Positions 47,601-62,600 of a stretch of 64,000 bases of DNA are shown piece by piece. How positions within the stretch are numbered: position 1 is the stretch's first letter; each line of letters opens with the position of its first letter. The notes beneath the pieces were generated by a model that saw only the letters and a list, made by a program, of their open reading frames with translations, did not search any database and was not told where the DNA came from. Origin of the DNA: Opisthocomus hoazin (taxonomy: Eukaryota > Chordata > Aves > Opisthocomiformes > Opisthocomidae). The translations under genes and the position numbers were made by a program. The stretch lies in assembly GCF_030867145.1 (NCBI RefSeq), contig NC_134415.1:68353300-68417299 (forward strand). The letters are read 5' to 3'.

Positions 47601-50600
47601 GCATGAAATTCGTGACATAGTTTCGACCCATGGCCTGATGTTCAGAACTCTTGAAGCACTGAGTTGGTTTTGTTGAATATATTTGGAAATGCAGGTCATG
47701 CTTACCTACCAGACTGTGCGTTCTCTATGGCTTCAAGATATCTGACCAGTGTTTTCTTTCTGTTTAAATTCAGTTATGTAAAAATACTTTGGGGCTGTGG
47801 TGCAATGAAAATCGTCACCTCTTCCAAAAAGAATGTAATGATGATCCAGTTTTTAATTTTGTATTCTGTTAAAACAACTAGGTGTCAGGAAAAGGATAAA
47901 ATCCTTAGTCCCTTGAATTAATGGGAAAACTGTTTCTGACTTCTTTTGAGCCAAGATTTAATCCAGAGTGTACTAATCTAGGTCCTTTGTCTTAGTGGAA
48001 TTGTAATCCAGAGACAAGCAGAGATTTGTTGTGAACAGGAATTGTAAAGCTTGTCTTAAATTATCTGTTACTAAATAGTATGTGCTGAAATAATAGAATA
48101 TGCATAGGAGACACAGTTTGATGTATAAACTCTCATTTGAGTGCAAGTCTTCAATATTCCTTATCAGTAGCTGCAACTTAAACCCTTAACTTACTTTTTT
48201 TGTTTCCTCCTTCTCACCCAGTTACTAGGTAATTTAGTGTCAGATTTTGTGGACACCTTCAGACCTACAGCAAGAATAAATTCCATTTGTGGTAAGAGAA
48301 TGACTTAATGAATGACTTCAGAATAAATTAACTTATTTTGAACTGGTTTTTTTCTTACAACCTTTTGGGGCATATATTCATCTTAGCAAAGTGATTCAGA
48401 GCTTATATTTCATGTAGTATCTTTAGTCTTGTCAGTTTGTTCTCAGGCATGCTTCTCTTAAGTTTTTGTTTTGGAGGGGAAAATTCATACTGATAAGATT
48501 ATTTTTTTTTCGCTACAAGCTGGTAGTGGAAGCGTGCTACTTGTTACATGGCCATGTACTTTCTAACTACAGTAGACATTAAGAAAACTGTAGGTTTTCT
48601 GTGCTTATGGACTTTGAGTACTGGCTGTCCTCTTCTGTGAAGGAAAAACTCATCTTCAGTTATTGCTAGACATCTGAAGATTAAAATTCGGCTGTTACAA
48701 TAGTGATGCCTGTTGCTTTTTTCTTCAAAAAGAAAAAATGTCTTCTGTTTGCTATGTGAATTAGTATCTTAATAACAGCTGCACTTTATCTTAGATCTGA
48801 GCAAGATTTATTGCAACTGAGCTGCTTCAGTGCAGAGATTAGGCATGTAAATTCATCTGTAACGCTACAAAGCATTTTGTGTTTCAGAAGCATGTAGTTA
48901 TTCTCCCACTGAAAGCGTGGCATAGCTTTTATGCATATGACTCGCAGGGATCACACACAAGTTTTTACAACTCATGTATGTGAAAATGACCTGTGTAGAT
49001 ACGGCTGAAGGGGAGAAAGAAATATTTCTTTACTTTTTGTTTCATCTCTTAGTGCTATGTCCAGTCTGGACGATGGAAGTCATGGAATTTGAACTGACAT
49101 TTAGATCAAAGCTGAGGCACCTAAATTTAGATACTAAGACACGGGTGCACTAGGGGCTCAGGTCAGATGCTTGTGTTCAAGCAACTGAAATAAATCCCAG
49201 GTGTCTAATCTACACTGATTAACAAGTCTAAATTTGCCCTACAAAAAACTCTTCTTAAGTGATCAGCTGAATCACATTGGCCTACACTGACTGAATTGAC
49301 TAGATCTCCACTGACTGTAATTGTAGTAGAGACACCTGTATTTGACTAGTTTAATTAACAGAATCCTGCCCCCAGTTTATCTTACAAGGTGAATGAAGGA
49401 AAATGGAAAGACCAGATTATATACTTAAATTAGTAATACTGTTTTCTTTGTGGAAAGGGTCAGTGTACCAAAATTAAATCCCTAGGTCAAGCAATGGGAA
49501 TGGAACAGTCTTCTGATAACCTAAAAGGACACTTTGAGATGAATATTTTCAAATACTTCTATTTTCGGGGTACCCAGTCTGAACAAATGGGGATTTTACT
49601 CCTTAGATGTTTTATAATGTGAAAATTAGTTAGAAAAATAAAATCAGCCTGAAGCAATCCTATGATAAAAAGCTTTAAACAATGGAATTGTAAGGAGAGC
49701 ATAAAAGTGGCAAAGGCAAGTTTTTGCATCAGAATGATTAAACAGTAGGCCAGTTTCACTGTTTTAGAATTTATAATGTTTCATTGCATGTAGGTCGCTG
49801 TAGTCTTCTTCCTGTGGTAAATAACTCAGGTGCCATGTGTAACTCGTGGAAGCTGGATCCTACAACCCTTCGTTTTCCTTTGAAAGGTCTCTTACCATAT
49901 GATAAGGTATGCCTTATTAAGCTTCTTAAATATGTTACATTCAATAAATATGAAGCTTTTATATCATTGATGGGGGGGGAATAATTTCAGCGGTGAGTAT
50001 CTGATTGTTCCAGCTAGGCTATCATTGAAGATGTAGATGTTTTCACTGTGTTAAACATTTCAATGATTTCAAGCTATACGTGGAGGACTTTTAAAGTAGT
50101 GTGCAGTATAACTGCTGCCCAGGCTGCTGAAGAACATGGGATGTTTAACGCACTTTGGAGGTGTGTGAGAGAGCAAGCGAGAGCAGAGAGTTGATTGGAA
50201 AATTAGTTTAGCAGTGGGGAGATGAAAGAGAATGGGAAGATAATTTCTTCTTTTCTGTGCCCTTTGCCTTTGTTACTCCATAAGAAAGATAATTTTACAA
50301 TTCAAACTTAAATATGTTAGTTTATTTAAACTTAAAACTCTGAGTGTGAAATAGTGGTGTAGTGAAAGAATTTAAAAACTGTAAAGGATCAGGACAAAAA
50401 TCCATGTTGTCCAGCATCCCATTCCCCGTATCCTAGGTGTATAAGATATAAAGATAGTATATCTAATGACATGTATAGTGTTCACAGTCTACAGCCATTA
50501 TAATTTTGGGTGTTTCCCGAGACAGATTTGGTTTCTATATATTTGGTAAACCTTTCTCTTGCAAATATTTGTTCAGTCTGGTCTTGAGCATGTGTAAACT

Positions 50601-53600
50601 TTCAGCATCCTCAGCATCCCTTTGACAAGGAGTCCCACATTTCAGCTTCATGTTGCATGAGGAATTGGCTCCTCCTGCTTGTTTTGAACCTAGCTTTAAG
50701 CAACTTTTTTCTTGAAAGGGACTGAGTTATCGGAAGATACAGTGAGCCGTTGTTCCACAGCTCCTTTCTCGTGCTACCCATGATTTTTATGGATCTTAGT
50801 CATGTGCTTCCTCAGTTGTCTTACCTAACTTCCTTTCAATTCTTGACAGTCTTCCACTATTTCAAGGCTGTTTCAGAAAGGGTGCCATCCTTTTATTTGA
50901 TGAAGAATGTTCTTCTACGTGGTCCCCATAAAGTCTGTCACTTCCTAAGGGCTGTGATTATTTCCTTCTTTCTTTTGGGTATCAGAGAGCAAAAAGATTT
51001 GCCAGATAATATATACCTGCATAAATTAAACATTCATTCTTATGTTGTTTAAATCAGTTAAACGTAAACTCGGTATCAAACATAATCTTGAGGCAATATA
51101 TGTTTGTATGTGATTGCTTTTTTTTTTAAGGATCTCTTTGAGCCACAGACTGCTTTGTTGAGATATGTGCTGGAACAACCGTATTCAAGGGATATGGTCT
51201 GCAATATGCTAGGTCTGAATAAGCAGGTACTGTACTATGCTGTAACATGTGATTGAATTCTGCATAGAATCTGCACTATTCTTTTTCTCTTTTCTTTGCT
51301 ATAGCTAACTAAGCAAAACAGTTTAGGTCTGGAGAGTGATTTTTTTATTTTATTTTTGGTTTTTTATGAGATCATGTTAGGTTAATTGGACACTGTTGTT
51401 CCTATCATTTGTATATTGATTTACTAATGTTGAATTGAAAAGTAGATATTTAAAATATGATTTTTTTTTTGCATTGCTTTTTTTTCCTATAAGGCCAGCC
51501 TCAAGTATACCTTTGACAGACAGTAGGAGACTGCTAGCTCAAACAACAAAGAAGGCTATTGTTCATTAGTGTTTAAAGCATTGTAGTACTCTGTTATATT
51601 GGCATGTTATAGTACTAGAATAGTGAAAAGCTGGGGTTTGTTTTGTTACTTTTTTTTCTTTTTATACCTTAGAATGGGAGGGCTTAGTCTGACTTGGGGT
51701 TCCTTGAGGCTGGCCTCATAGTCACTGTTTTGTCTTTTCTTTTTTTCTTCCTTTATTTTTGTTCTGTCCTGTCTTGTCCTGCCCATCCTCCAATGCTCTA
51801 GACCTTGAACATTGCTCAGGTATGTTCACAACCTTACTGTTGTATTGTGACTAACGATACGCTGGCCGCTTTGTAGCCACTGATTCCAGTTAGAGAATAC
51901 ATGTACAGTCAGGGCTTGAAATTGGCAGGACCATTAGTCAAGGGCAAATTCTCGCTACAAATCTCTAGAGATATGAGAGATGTAGCATAAAGCTGCCAGT
52001 CAGTGGTCCTTTGGTCCTGAAATTTTCGTTGGAATGGACTGCTACCATCTCCCTGAACAGTCATAAGAACTTTTACTTTGTCTGCTGGAATTTTCAGATG
52101 AGGAGAGATTCTTAGTTCGAAACTCCTTTCCTTATGCCAGTGGAAAAACATGCACTGCACTTGATTGTAAAATGATAAAGCTGTAAATACATCATTGTTT
52201 TCATTAAAAAAAAACCAAACAAACTTTACTAGTGGAATTTTCTTATCATTAGGAAGCCTCTGTAACAAACATCCCAACAGGCAGTTATAATATTCTCCAA
52301 GCTAGGTAAAAGAAAGGTAGAGCAGAATACCATGTGAAAAGTAGTTCCTTAAACTTTGACTACTTGCTTAAGTAAGTAAATAAACACCTGAGCAAATCAA
52401 CCAAGTGGACTTCTGCTTGAAATTTGAAATTATGGGTATTATATTTACAGTTGATCCCTTGTTACAATAATCAATTCCACACTTACTTTAAAAAGCATTG
52501 TTTAAGATTTGTAAAATAGCGTTGCTGTTTGCAATACTATAGTGAAGGTTGTGTCAGTGTTTCCATTTAAGAAACTTTTTTCAGATTTGTAACTTGACTA
52601 TAGAATTTACATAATCCTGAAACCTTGTGTATATTTCACATTGTAAGTGAAATACACCAGTGCTCTTTCTGGATTGGGACAATGTTTTTTAATGCGCAGA
52701 TTCCGACATATGGGCAAACAGTACTCTGTGTTGTGTATGACAGTCTTTTGTATTTGAGACTTAAAGCAGCTGAAATGTTAAACCCTGGAAACAAGCTGCT
52801 AGGTTTAGTGTTGAAATGAGCAGGATTTATATTCTGTGTATATTTCTGTGTCTACATTCAGTTAGTAAATCAACAATTCCTCTATACATCTTGTAGCTGG
52901 TAAATAATACAAGATCTAGACAAAAAATACATTGAACCCATTTTATTCTTCTAACTATGGATGGTCTGTGCCTTCAAGTCAAAAAACATTGACGCTAAAA
53001 ATGCTGGTTTTTAACTCCTGCTTTACTGTCCTCTAAAAGTAATTGAAGAAAATTTAAACTACGTAATAAAATATATTGAACTGTACTTCTTAAAATGTGT
53101 TTACTAGTATAGGCATTCCTACACAAAGTTTCAGCCTGGCGTGAATTTTTATGGCCAAGGAACAAACTTGAAGAATGTAGCTTATAAAGGAAATGCTGAC
53201 AGAACATGAACTATAGCTGTGCTGCTACAGTTACACCAGCATAAAGATGTTTGGGCTGTTGAAAATCTGTGAGTCAATAATGGAATTATAGAGTAGGGTG
53301 GTGTAGTGGTATAGAACAGGAAATAATGTTCCATTTAAACATTAATATGCTCTGTTTAAAACTGTTGAAAACATTTAAGTTTTACTCGCTTTTAGGTACA
53401 AATTAACTTCATGTTGTAGTTGAATTTGTTAATGTAGCCACCTGACAAAAAATGGTAGGATGCTTTTCAGAAGTTGTATAACTGTACTGATGCTTTCAGT
53501 AAAATGGCTGATGATTTTGTGTTTTATTATTAGCACTGAACTAACCTGCAGAAATGAGTTGTCAATACAATAGAAGACACTTAGAAATGCAAATAGTGCC

Positions 53601-56600
53601 AAGTTTGTTTCAAAATAAATACAGAATCCCCTCAAAGCAATGATCATTATTTATTTATGATCAATAATTATTTATGTGAAGCTGCTTGTATGCCCTGTCA
53701 ACTATTTACACAGATCCAGTTGCAGGATTGGAGCCTTCATTTGAATCTTTTGGCATCACAAACTAGGTATGGTTCCACCAAATTTGTCCTAGTGCTCAAG
53801 TATTCTCGAAGATGAACAATGAAATTTTGTGGTTCAATCTTAAATAAGCAGATCTGTGTTAGAAAGCTTTTCACTCAGGCAGTCTCTTGAGTTGTGTTAA
53901 AAAAAACCCCACCACAAATCCAGCTGTCCTGTTAACTTTGCCGAGAGAAAAATAAAGGTAAAATTTGATATGTTTATAGATTCATTTGTTCCTTTCAGGA
54001 TTCTAAGTTTTGCTGTGGGATTTTTTGTGGGATTTTGTTGTGGGATGAAGTTTTCTTATACATTTATCAAGTATATGGCTTTAAGTTCAGGTGTAATTAT
54101 ATAGACTTCAAAACATCCCTTCTGTTGGAGTCTGGGGAGATGCTACTGTGTACTTCGGTGTGGGACAGTACCTGCTCTTGTATACCTTTTTGAACTGATC
54201 TAGAGGAAGTAGAGATTTAGATTGTATTTTATCATGGTTTACGGTTGGACTCGATGATCTTAAGGGTCTTTTCCAACCCAAATGATTCTGTGATTCTATG
54301 TCAATTTATATTCTGCTGTTAGCTGGGGTCATACTCCCAATTCTTAATTATATATTAAATAATTTGTTGGGGTATGTAACAGTCTGTTTTTTGGACAATG
54401 ATCAACAGTTCACAGTGTCTTAATATACTGATGCCAAGTTAACATTCAGTTTAGAGATCCTACAGTTGGTTCGTAAAATGAAGCTTTAGTAGTGTCTGAA
54501 GGACGTGAAGTAACTTGAATGTTATGGTTTATATCTTTACCTTCTTTATATGTACAGATTTGCGTGAAGAATAAAATGCCATTTTTGCTTGCATAATTGC
54601 AGTCGGTATTGTATTGCAGTCCTCTAAAAAACGAAAAACTTTTTGTAAGACTTTGATTTCTCTGGGCTGGGGAATATTTGAAAGAGGAGGTAATTTTCAG
54701 GCATCCGATTTCTGTAATGTTACACAAACTTTTAATTAGCGGGTATGATACTAATTATTTTGCTTTTTGAATAGTAGATTTGGCTGGTCACCTTCTAAAC
54801 CAGCAGTGATGATCTGCAGGTTTAAGGAGGAAATTATCTATGCCATACTCTGTTCAGGTGAATGTGTAGTTATATTCTCTCCTACCTACAAACCAGGGTA
54901 GTTTGCTTGGGGAAGATGTTGTTTGTTTCATGTCTATCCATGCGTTGTGTAAGCAGAATCATTAAGTGAAAAGAATGGCATAATGCAGTGTTCAAAAATT
55001 GGCTTTCCTGTCCCTTTTATTTTTGAAGTATTGCAGGTTGATGCTAGGAATTTACTGTCCAATATTATTAGTGTTAACATGGCAAAGTGCTTAAATTAAG
55101 GGGTATGATTATTTTTTATGTATTTCTGATTGTAAGAGTGCACCTTGAGAGCACTTGAGTGCAACTTGTAGAAACTTACTCCATTTTTTAATGAGGAAAA
55201 CTTGAGAATGCCCACCAAACTTGCTAGAAATAGGATCAGGCATAATGTAAACAACAAGCTTTAAGGTTTTGTGTCTTGGTAGCATACAGTTTTGGAAAAT
55301 GGAAGTGAGAGGGGAGCTATAGTTCTGCCTTGTATTAACTCCTTCAGGCATTTAACTTAAACATTTTGAATTGGACTTTTGGAGACACCATTTACTCTTG
55401 CAGAGGTCTTGGGCTCTTCAGTTTGGTCTTCTGAATCTGTTTCTAAAGTGTAGATATTTATTAAATATTTTTCAGCTAACTGTTTTTTACTTAAAATATT
55501 GCAGCTAGCCTTACTGACTCCTTAAATTACTTTTCTTTTAGGGAATACTTTCAATGATACTCGCCACCCAAAAAAAACCAAAAAAAACCCAAAACCCAAA
55601 CCAACTGAAGCTTTGATCCACTTAAAAAAGTACCACTAGTCTATCAGAGGGCTGATCTTGAGAAATTTTAGTATCAAATTCTCACGGTAGCGCTTTTTTC
55701 CCCCCTGTATTTCTTTATGGTTTAATAATGTTTTCAATGAGATTATGTATTTGTCAGATCTTTAAATATTACTTTCAGGGCAAAATGGAGAATATGTATT
55801 TATATAACTAAGTAACAAAAATTTGAATAATGTTCTCTTTAGGAAAAAAGCATAGTGGTTTTGAATGCTATGTTTGTCCATAAGTAATCCAAAACAGTGG
55901 TCTGAGGGGGGTTGTTTCTGTTTGTTTTGTTTAAACCATACCAAAACATGAATTCATACTTATTTGTGAGGGGAATCAGCTCTCGCCTATATTTTCATTT
56001 GTCTCAGTAAGTACTGAGATGCTCTTTCAGTAATGAGCAATTAATATAGCAAGGCCCCAATCCTGCAAATTCTTATGTAGCACAGTATTTTATTTCTGAG
56101 TGCTCCAAAACTATAGATACAAAATTGGTGCAAAAATGTATATTCACTGGAAATACAGAAAAAAAATGCCAGAAAATTAAATTCATGAAGATAGAATGTG
56201 AAGTACTGCTATATTTCATATTGAAAATTGTTCTTAAGGAATAAAAGCATGATTTTCAGAATAAAAGCGTGAATATATTTTTTTAATTTCCTAGCTCATA
56301 AACTTTTCCAAATCTTAAAATTTTTCAGAATAGTGAAAATTCCTACTGGAAATTCCTACTGGAAATTCTGGCTTTCTTTTCAACAGTAATATTTTCCTGT
56401 TGTATTCTTTGAATAACTTTGTTCTGAATGAAAGTAGCCTAACATGATTAGGCTTTTGGACATTAACCCCGTGCTTAGCAAACTATTAAATTTCAAGCCC
56501 TGTACATAGTAGTTTTGCATGCTGGATTATAAACTAGTCTAGTGCTGTCTGTTGCACCCTGCTCTGCTTCATAATTAGTTGCTTTGGGAGGGGGAAAAAA

Positions 56601-59600
56601 CCAGACCACAAAAACCCCAAAGTATTCTCAACTGGTGGTATTAATACTGCTCTCTGTAAACCTGTAACGTGGTTGATCTGTGATAATGGCGTTGCGGACT
56701 GGAAGAGGTGGTGAAACTGTAATTGATGCTTTCTGTTTTAGTTAGAGGTTTGTGTTAAGCATGCTTCAGGAAAGCACAGCTGGAATTGTAGCTTTCTGCA
56801 GTTTTGAGCTGGCAAAGAGCATGCAACAGGGGATGCTGTTCACTGTATTTTGTCAACTTTTCCCATTCTTACATGTTATTTTTAATTGAAGAGAATCTCT
56901 TTTTTTCATGGCAAAAGACTACCATCGATGAAGGTAGAACAAGCATCTCCTTTCAGCATCTCTCTTTCCTTTTATTATTTCTTCCTTATTAATTAAAAGG
57001 GGTTTTTCAGGCTGCCTGGCTAGTGAGTCAAAGAACTCATCTAAGACATCCCTAAAATGTTTTATGAGTGATTTTGGGTGATCTTTTAAAACTTTTATTA
57101 CAGATACCTTTTTGCCTGTAGAAGGGGATACTGCATTTTCATGATTAGTGTTTGAGCAGCTCGGTTCCTTTTCTTTTGTATCATTAAAGTAATAATGTGT
57201 TCTTTAAGGCTGCATTATGTTACAGGCATAAGATGTTTAGAAATAAAAGTGACCATTCCTGAATAGAGATTGTAATGATACAAACAGAGGTTAGATTATT
57301 TCCGAAGTGCTAGCACTGTCCTTAGTAATAGTACTTTGTACAAGTGTAACTATAGGAATGCGGGATAATAAAAGGTCGTTGCACTATAGAACTTCTAATA
57401 TGTGACATTATATTTGATGGTCGTAAATTGAAGATTATAAGTTGAGTTCCAAACCACGGGTAATGGGCCTGCTTTACATACATCTGTACACACAACGTAT
57501 GTGTCTGAATATATAATGCATTCCTTACTTGATCATTCTTAAAATCCATCAGGGAAGGTCTATGTTTTAAATGATTTCTCTGTTTGCATAGCTCTCTGTG
57601 GAGGTTCTGGCAGTCTAACATCTAAATGGCTTGTCACTATGATACGTAATTTCTGTTCTATTCACAACATGTAGAACATACCACTTTTATCAGATTAATT
57701 TGCACGTCTTCTTGATCTTGTCTTGTAGCAGGTGGTGCTGTGTCAGTAGGACACCACCTAATTATGGGGATATTAACCAGGTGTTAATTCTGCTGTTGGT
57801 TGTAAGTGAGTCCAAAATGAGAATGAAAAAGAGAATACTCATAAAACACCTTTATCGTGTATTGGGATGTATCCTCTGGGTTTCATGTTATAATTGTTAA
57901 TCCTTTTTCTTTATGGTGATCCCTACTTTTAAAATGGACTTAAAGGAGGTAAGAGGGAAGGAAAAAAAAACCAAACAAAAAAAAACCCCAAAAGAACCCC
58001 TACCAGTGTGTTAAAAAAATGGACTTAGTTTTCAGTGAATGCAAGATCAGAGAAATAACATTCTGTGTGAGTTTATTAAAAAACACAGGTAAAAACCCTA
58101 GATGTTATTTGTGCATTGATGAGCTGTGTTTTGGAACTGGTAGGGAATTATGTAACATCTGATAAAATGCGAAAATCATCATTACCTGTAACATAGTGCA
58201 GCTTTAATACACTGGCTTATCCTTAACTTAAGTTCAGACTTCATTTCATGCTTCCCAGCCTTCTGTCAAAATACTGTACTGTAACTGCAGTTATACAAGT
58301 TCTAAAGTTAATAGCAAGGCTTTTGGAATACTGTATCTGATCTCTGCCTTACAGCACAAGCAGCGCTGCCCTGTGCTGGAGGACCAGCTGGTGGATCTTG
58401 TGGTGTATGCCATGGAACGGTCTGAGACTGAAGAGAAATTTGATGATGGTGGAACCAGTCAGCTTCTGTGGCAGCATCTCTCCAGCCAGCTCATTTTCTT
58501 TGTGCTCTTTCAGTTTGCAAGTTTTCCTCATATGGTCCTGTCACTCCATCAAAAGGTAAATTGTTTGTATCGCCCCCACGTGGTAAGAGAGATTTTAAAA
58601 AGAAAACAAAACAAATTAAAAAAAAAAAAAGTCACTGACCCCTGCAAAAAGTACCTTATGTGTAAAAATCAAACATTTCATTGTTGTGCTTTGTAGAAGT
58701 CAGTCAGATTCTCAAATTATGTTGCTGTAAGCTAGGTCTGTGTCTAGTATATTCAGTTACAGGATGTTGCATTACATTTGAATTCAAAATGTGCTAGTAA
58801 CTAGAATAATGAGATAAACTGGTGTAGTGCAGGAGATCCGAGTACTGTGCTGTTGCATCCAATTTACAGCCAAGCTTCAAGCAGAGCGAATGCTCTCTTG
58901 GGTTTGTGAGCTAAAGAAACATGCCATCTAAAGGGATGCAAAAACTTATGGTTTGTTTGTCTAGTCAATCTAATCAAAGCAATCTAATCAAAGATCATTT
59001 GTCCAATTACAGTGATATTGGCAATCACATATCAAAGTTGTTGCTGTTTCCCAGTAATAATTCCGTTAAAACTGACACACTTTCTAGTGTTTACCCTTTT
59101 CTCTGGTGCTCAGTGCCTCTCTGAATTCTAAAGGTGGTGGTGCCAGTCCTCCAAAAGAAAGGAGAGGAGGGGTTACAGTAAGTCAGCAACATCCTGAGCA
59201 GTTTGCTGAGAGAAAGTGTGGTGTCAATGCTAGTAAAGGGTTGTTCTTTCTCCTGACTATAGGATTAGTTTATGGCTGTTTCGATACAGTTTCTAACATG
59301 TGCTACACATTGCTCCATCTTCATTTGTCCGCACTTCCACATTATATCAAAATTTACTATGTATATTATTTTTCACTTGTATTGGATTGTAATTCTCTGC
59401 GTTCTTTGGTATCCCTGAAATTAGTTTTACCAGGGTTGCATTCCTTTAATTACTGTTAATGAACCATTGAAACAATAGATAGTATACAACACAATTGCAG
59501 AAATCTAATCTAAAACTAACACAAGCTAGAAAATAGTAGAGGTTAAGAGTAGGCTACTGGTTATTAGAGAATTGCAGTTACAGAGAAAGAAGTTAAATAT

Positions 59601-62600
59601 CCAGACAGGTCCAGATGAAGCAAGCCCAAGTTGTTCTGGATCAGAGACTTTCTTTATAGATAGAGTTAATATAAAACCTGTGGCCTGCTGCTAGCAATAG
59701 CAGTACTGTACTTGGCTACAAGGCTACAAAGTGACAGTCTGAGTCCAACATTTTAGAGTTGCTAATTTTTCAAAACAGTAATCCTGAAGAACTAAATAAA
59801 TTTAAAATTTCACCGTTAATTGTAATGGCCCTCCCAGAATCTGTTTCTGTGTAACAACTAACGTACCTGTTTTCCATCTTTCTGAAAACACAATGTACAT
59901 TGCTATCTAAGTTCTGCTGCAAAATTCCCAGTAATCTGTGCTGGAACTATTCTAGTCTGCCCTTCTACATTTATAGGAATCTTTGCAGTGATTTTTCTTC
60001 TGCATCCAGTATTTCTCTGTTACTGAGTGTTTTTGACAGTTGGCAGGCCGTGGTCTCATTAAAGGAAGAGACCATCTGATGTGGGTGCTACTCCAGTTCA
60101 TCTCTGGCAGCATCCAGAAGAATGCACTGGCTGACTTCCTCCCGGTTATGAAGCTTTTTGACCTCCTATATCCTGAGAAAGAAGTAAGTCTTCTCTCTGA
60201 AATGAAAAGTTTTATTTTTAGTTCAACCTGACACCTTCATATGTCAATACTACTGTCATTCTTGAGTCACTGTTACAGCAGCATGCTGCATAGTTGGATA
60301 GAGTTGTTTCATAATTAAATGAAATTTTTCTCGATTTCCTAGCTGTGTTTTTCCAGTAACCACATTTGTGCAGTATTTTCAGGGACAAAAAAAGACTTGT
60401 GTTAATCATCTCTTCATTGACTTTGTTTTGACTGAGATTTTGAGGAGTTTGTTAAAGTACTGAGGATACTACTAAGGAATAATGTTGTGGAGTTTCATTG
60501 TTACTTCTGGGCTGTAATATAATAATACACTGAGAGACACTTTCAGGTCCAAAGAACTGAACAAGACACTTCAAATTTGTATTATATTGGTGACTACTTA
60601 AAATTCATTCTGCGGTAGTAAATCACGTCCTAGTCTTGCTTTGTACGTTCCTCTAGAATGAAGGTTCCTGAGGAAGGGGGAGTTAGGAGAAGTTCTTGAA
60701 CTTCCACGGTGACAGCCTTGTCAGCATGAAGTCCTGATTGCTTGCTCTTGTCATAGTGCCTTCTATTTTGGGTCAGTAGATATGTGAGCACAAATATGTG
60801 CTGTACCAAACTGATACATACGAATTTTCCCACCTCTTGAGTTAGTTTTGACCCACAGAAATTCTTCAGTACAAGTTGTTTCATGAGCTTGCAGTTGCTT
60901 TTGTCAGCACAAAATGTGGGAAGAGTGACGGGACTATGGGCTCTGAGTTACGCTTGTTTAAGGTGTTTGTGGGACCAGAGCATTTCTAAGGATGCAATTT
61001 AACTGTTCTCTGCAGCTGTTGCTCTTAAGAGAGTCTGTCTATATTCTCCCCTTGATCAGGTGTTGCTGTTGTCTCTCTTGTCCTATCATTGGTGCTTGTG
61101 CAGTAGTAACTGTACCAAAGGGAAAGAAATGCAGATGTTGGCCAAAGGAGAGAGCCAGAGTGCCTTTTCCAATGACAGTAATATACCCAAGTCCATAGCC
61201 AAAACCTTTTGATTTTTGAGGTGTATCTGTTCCTTTTCATAGGAAAGGTATTAATCTTTAAGTATAATGGTGATGCTAGACAAGCTAGATTTTTCAGAAA
61301 ATATTGATGAACCACTGAGTGCCTACTATGCAAGCAAATACCACAACTGATTCCTGCGTAATGTGTAAGTGGGAGGCTGGGAGTAAGAGTATATGCATAG
61401 TAACTATGTATGTCTTGAATTTGTATATTCTAAGCATGAACTTGCATTTGCTGAGGTCTTAGATTATTTGTTTTGTTTTGTTTTGTTTCTTCAGAATAAT
61501 TACTGAGGTCTAGGTGTCTTCCAGAGCTCTTGATTTAAAATTGCATACACACATGAGGGTAGAATCTGTTTTTTAAAAATGTTGCTTATGGTGTTGCAAG
61601 TCAGAAAAGTAAAAACTTGACCTTGTGAATGCTGGCCGTCTAAGTTGGTTTTCTGTACATTAATACATGCAATGTGTCACATTCATGTGTTCCTTCTTTA
61701 GTGTATTCCTGTACCTGATATTAACAAACCCCAGTCAACTCATGCTTTTGCAATGACCTGTATTTGGATTCATCTGAATCGGAAGGCACATAGTGACAAC
61801 TCCAAGTTACAGATTCCCATTCCTCATTCTCTTAAACTTCACCATGAGTGAGTTTTGGGGGTTTTGTTATGTTTTGATTTGTCTCTAGATGTAATGGAAC
61901 AGGAAGCTCTAAGTCTGTATTCAGAAAGTATTATGCAATGGGATGTTGTGTAAGGGTTATCAAAGGAGTGAAGCAGGACTAAGAAAGAGCTCAGAGTCAA
62001 ATATTTCTTAAAAAGTGAAATGCTGTTATTATATAGCTAATGGAAATATATTACATCTCAGAATAACAGATCTTTTTATTGATAAGCAAATTGACTATTT
62101 TGGTTTATTATACTGTGATTTGGAAAGTGGATAAGCAGTACATTGGGTTATGTTTTGTCTAGAAAGGTGATTTTTAAAGTGTATTATTCTGTTGAGGTGT
62201 TTCTCTGATATAGGAAAATCATAACACAGTGAAACTGTGGCATAAGATGTAGTTATTTTGATGTGGTGCAATTAATGAATATTTTGGGTTTACTATTTTA
62301 CAATGGATTTTTGACTGGGGTTATTGTGGCTGTAATCCTGGAATGCATGTATATTCTTCTGCTTGTTTCTTTCTACTTAAAGTTTAATCTCTTTGGCATG
62401 CAGGTTTTTGCAACAGAGTTTAAGAAATAAAAGCTTACAGATGAATGACTACAAGATTGCCTTGTTGTGCAATGCTTATTCAACCAATTCAGAGTGTTTC
62501 ACTTTGCCAATGGGCGTACTAGTAGAGACTATTTATGGAAATGGCAACATGAGGATATCTCTTCCAGGAACTAATTGCATGGCATCAGGGTCTATTACCC

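Noticed and set aside
53640..53690. AT-rich repeated 'tatttatttatgatcaataattatttatg'
   Set aside because: Simple AT-rich sequence without a clear unit or function.
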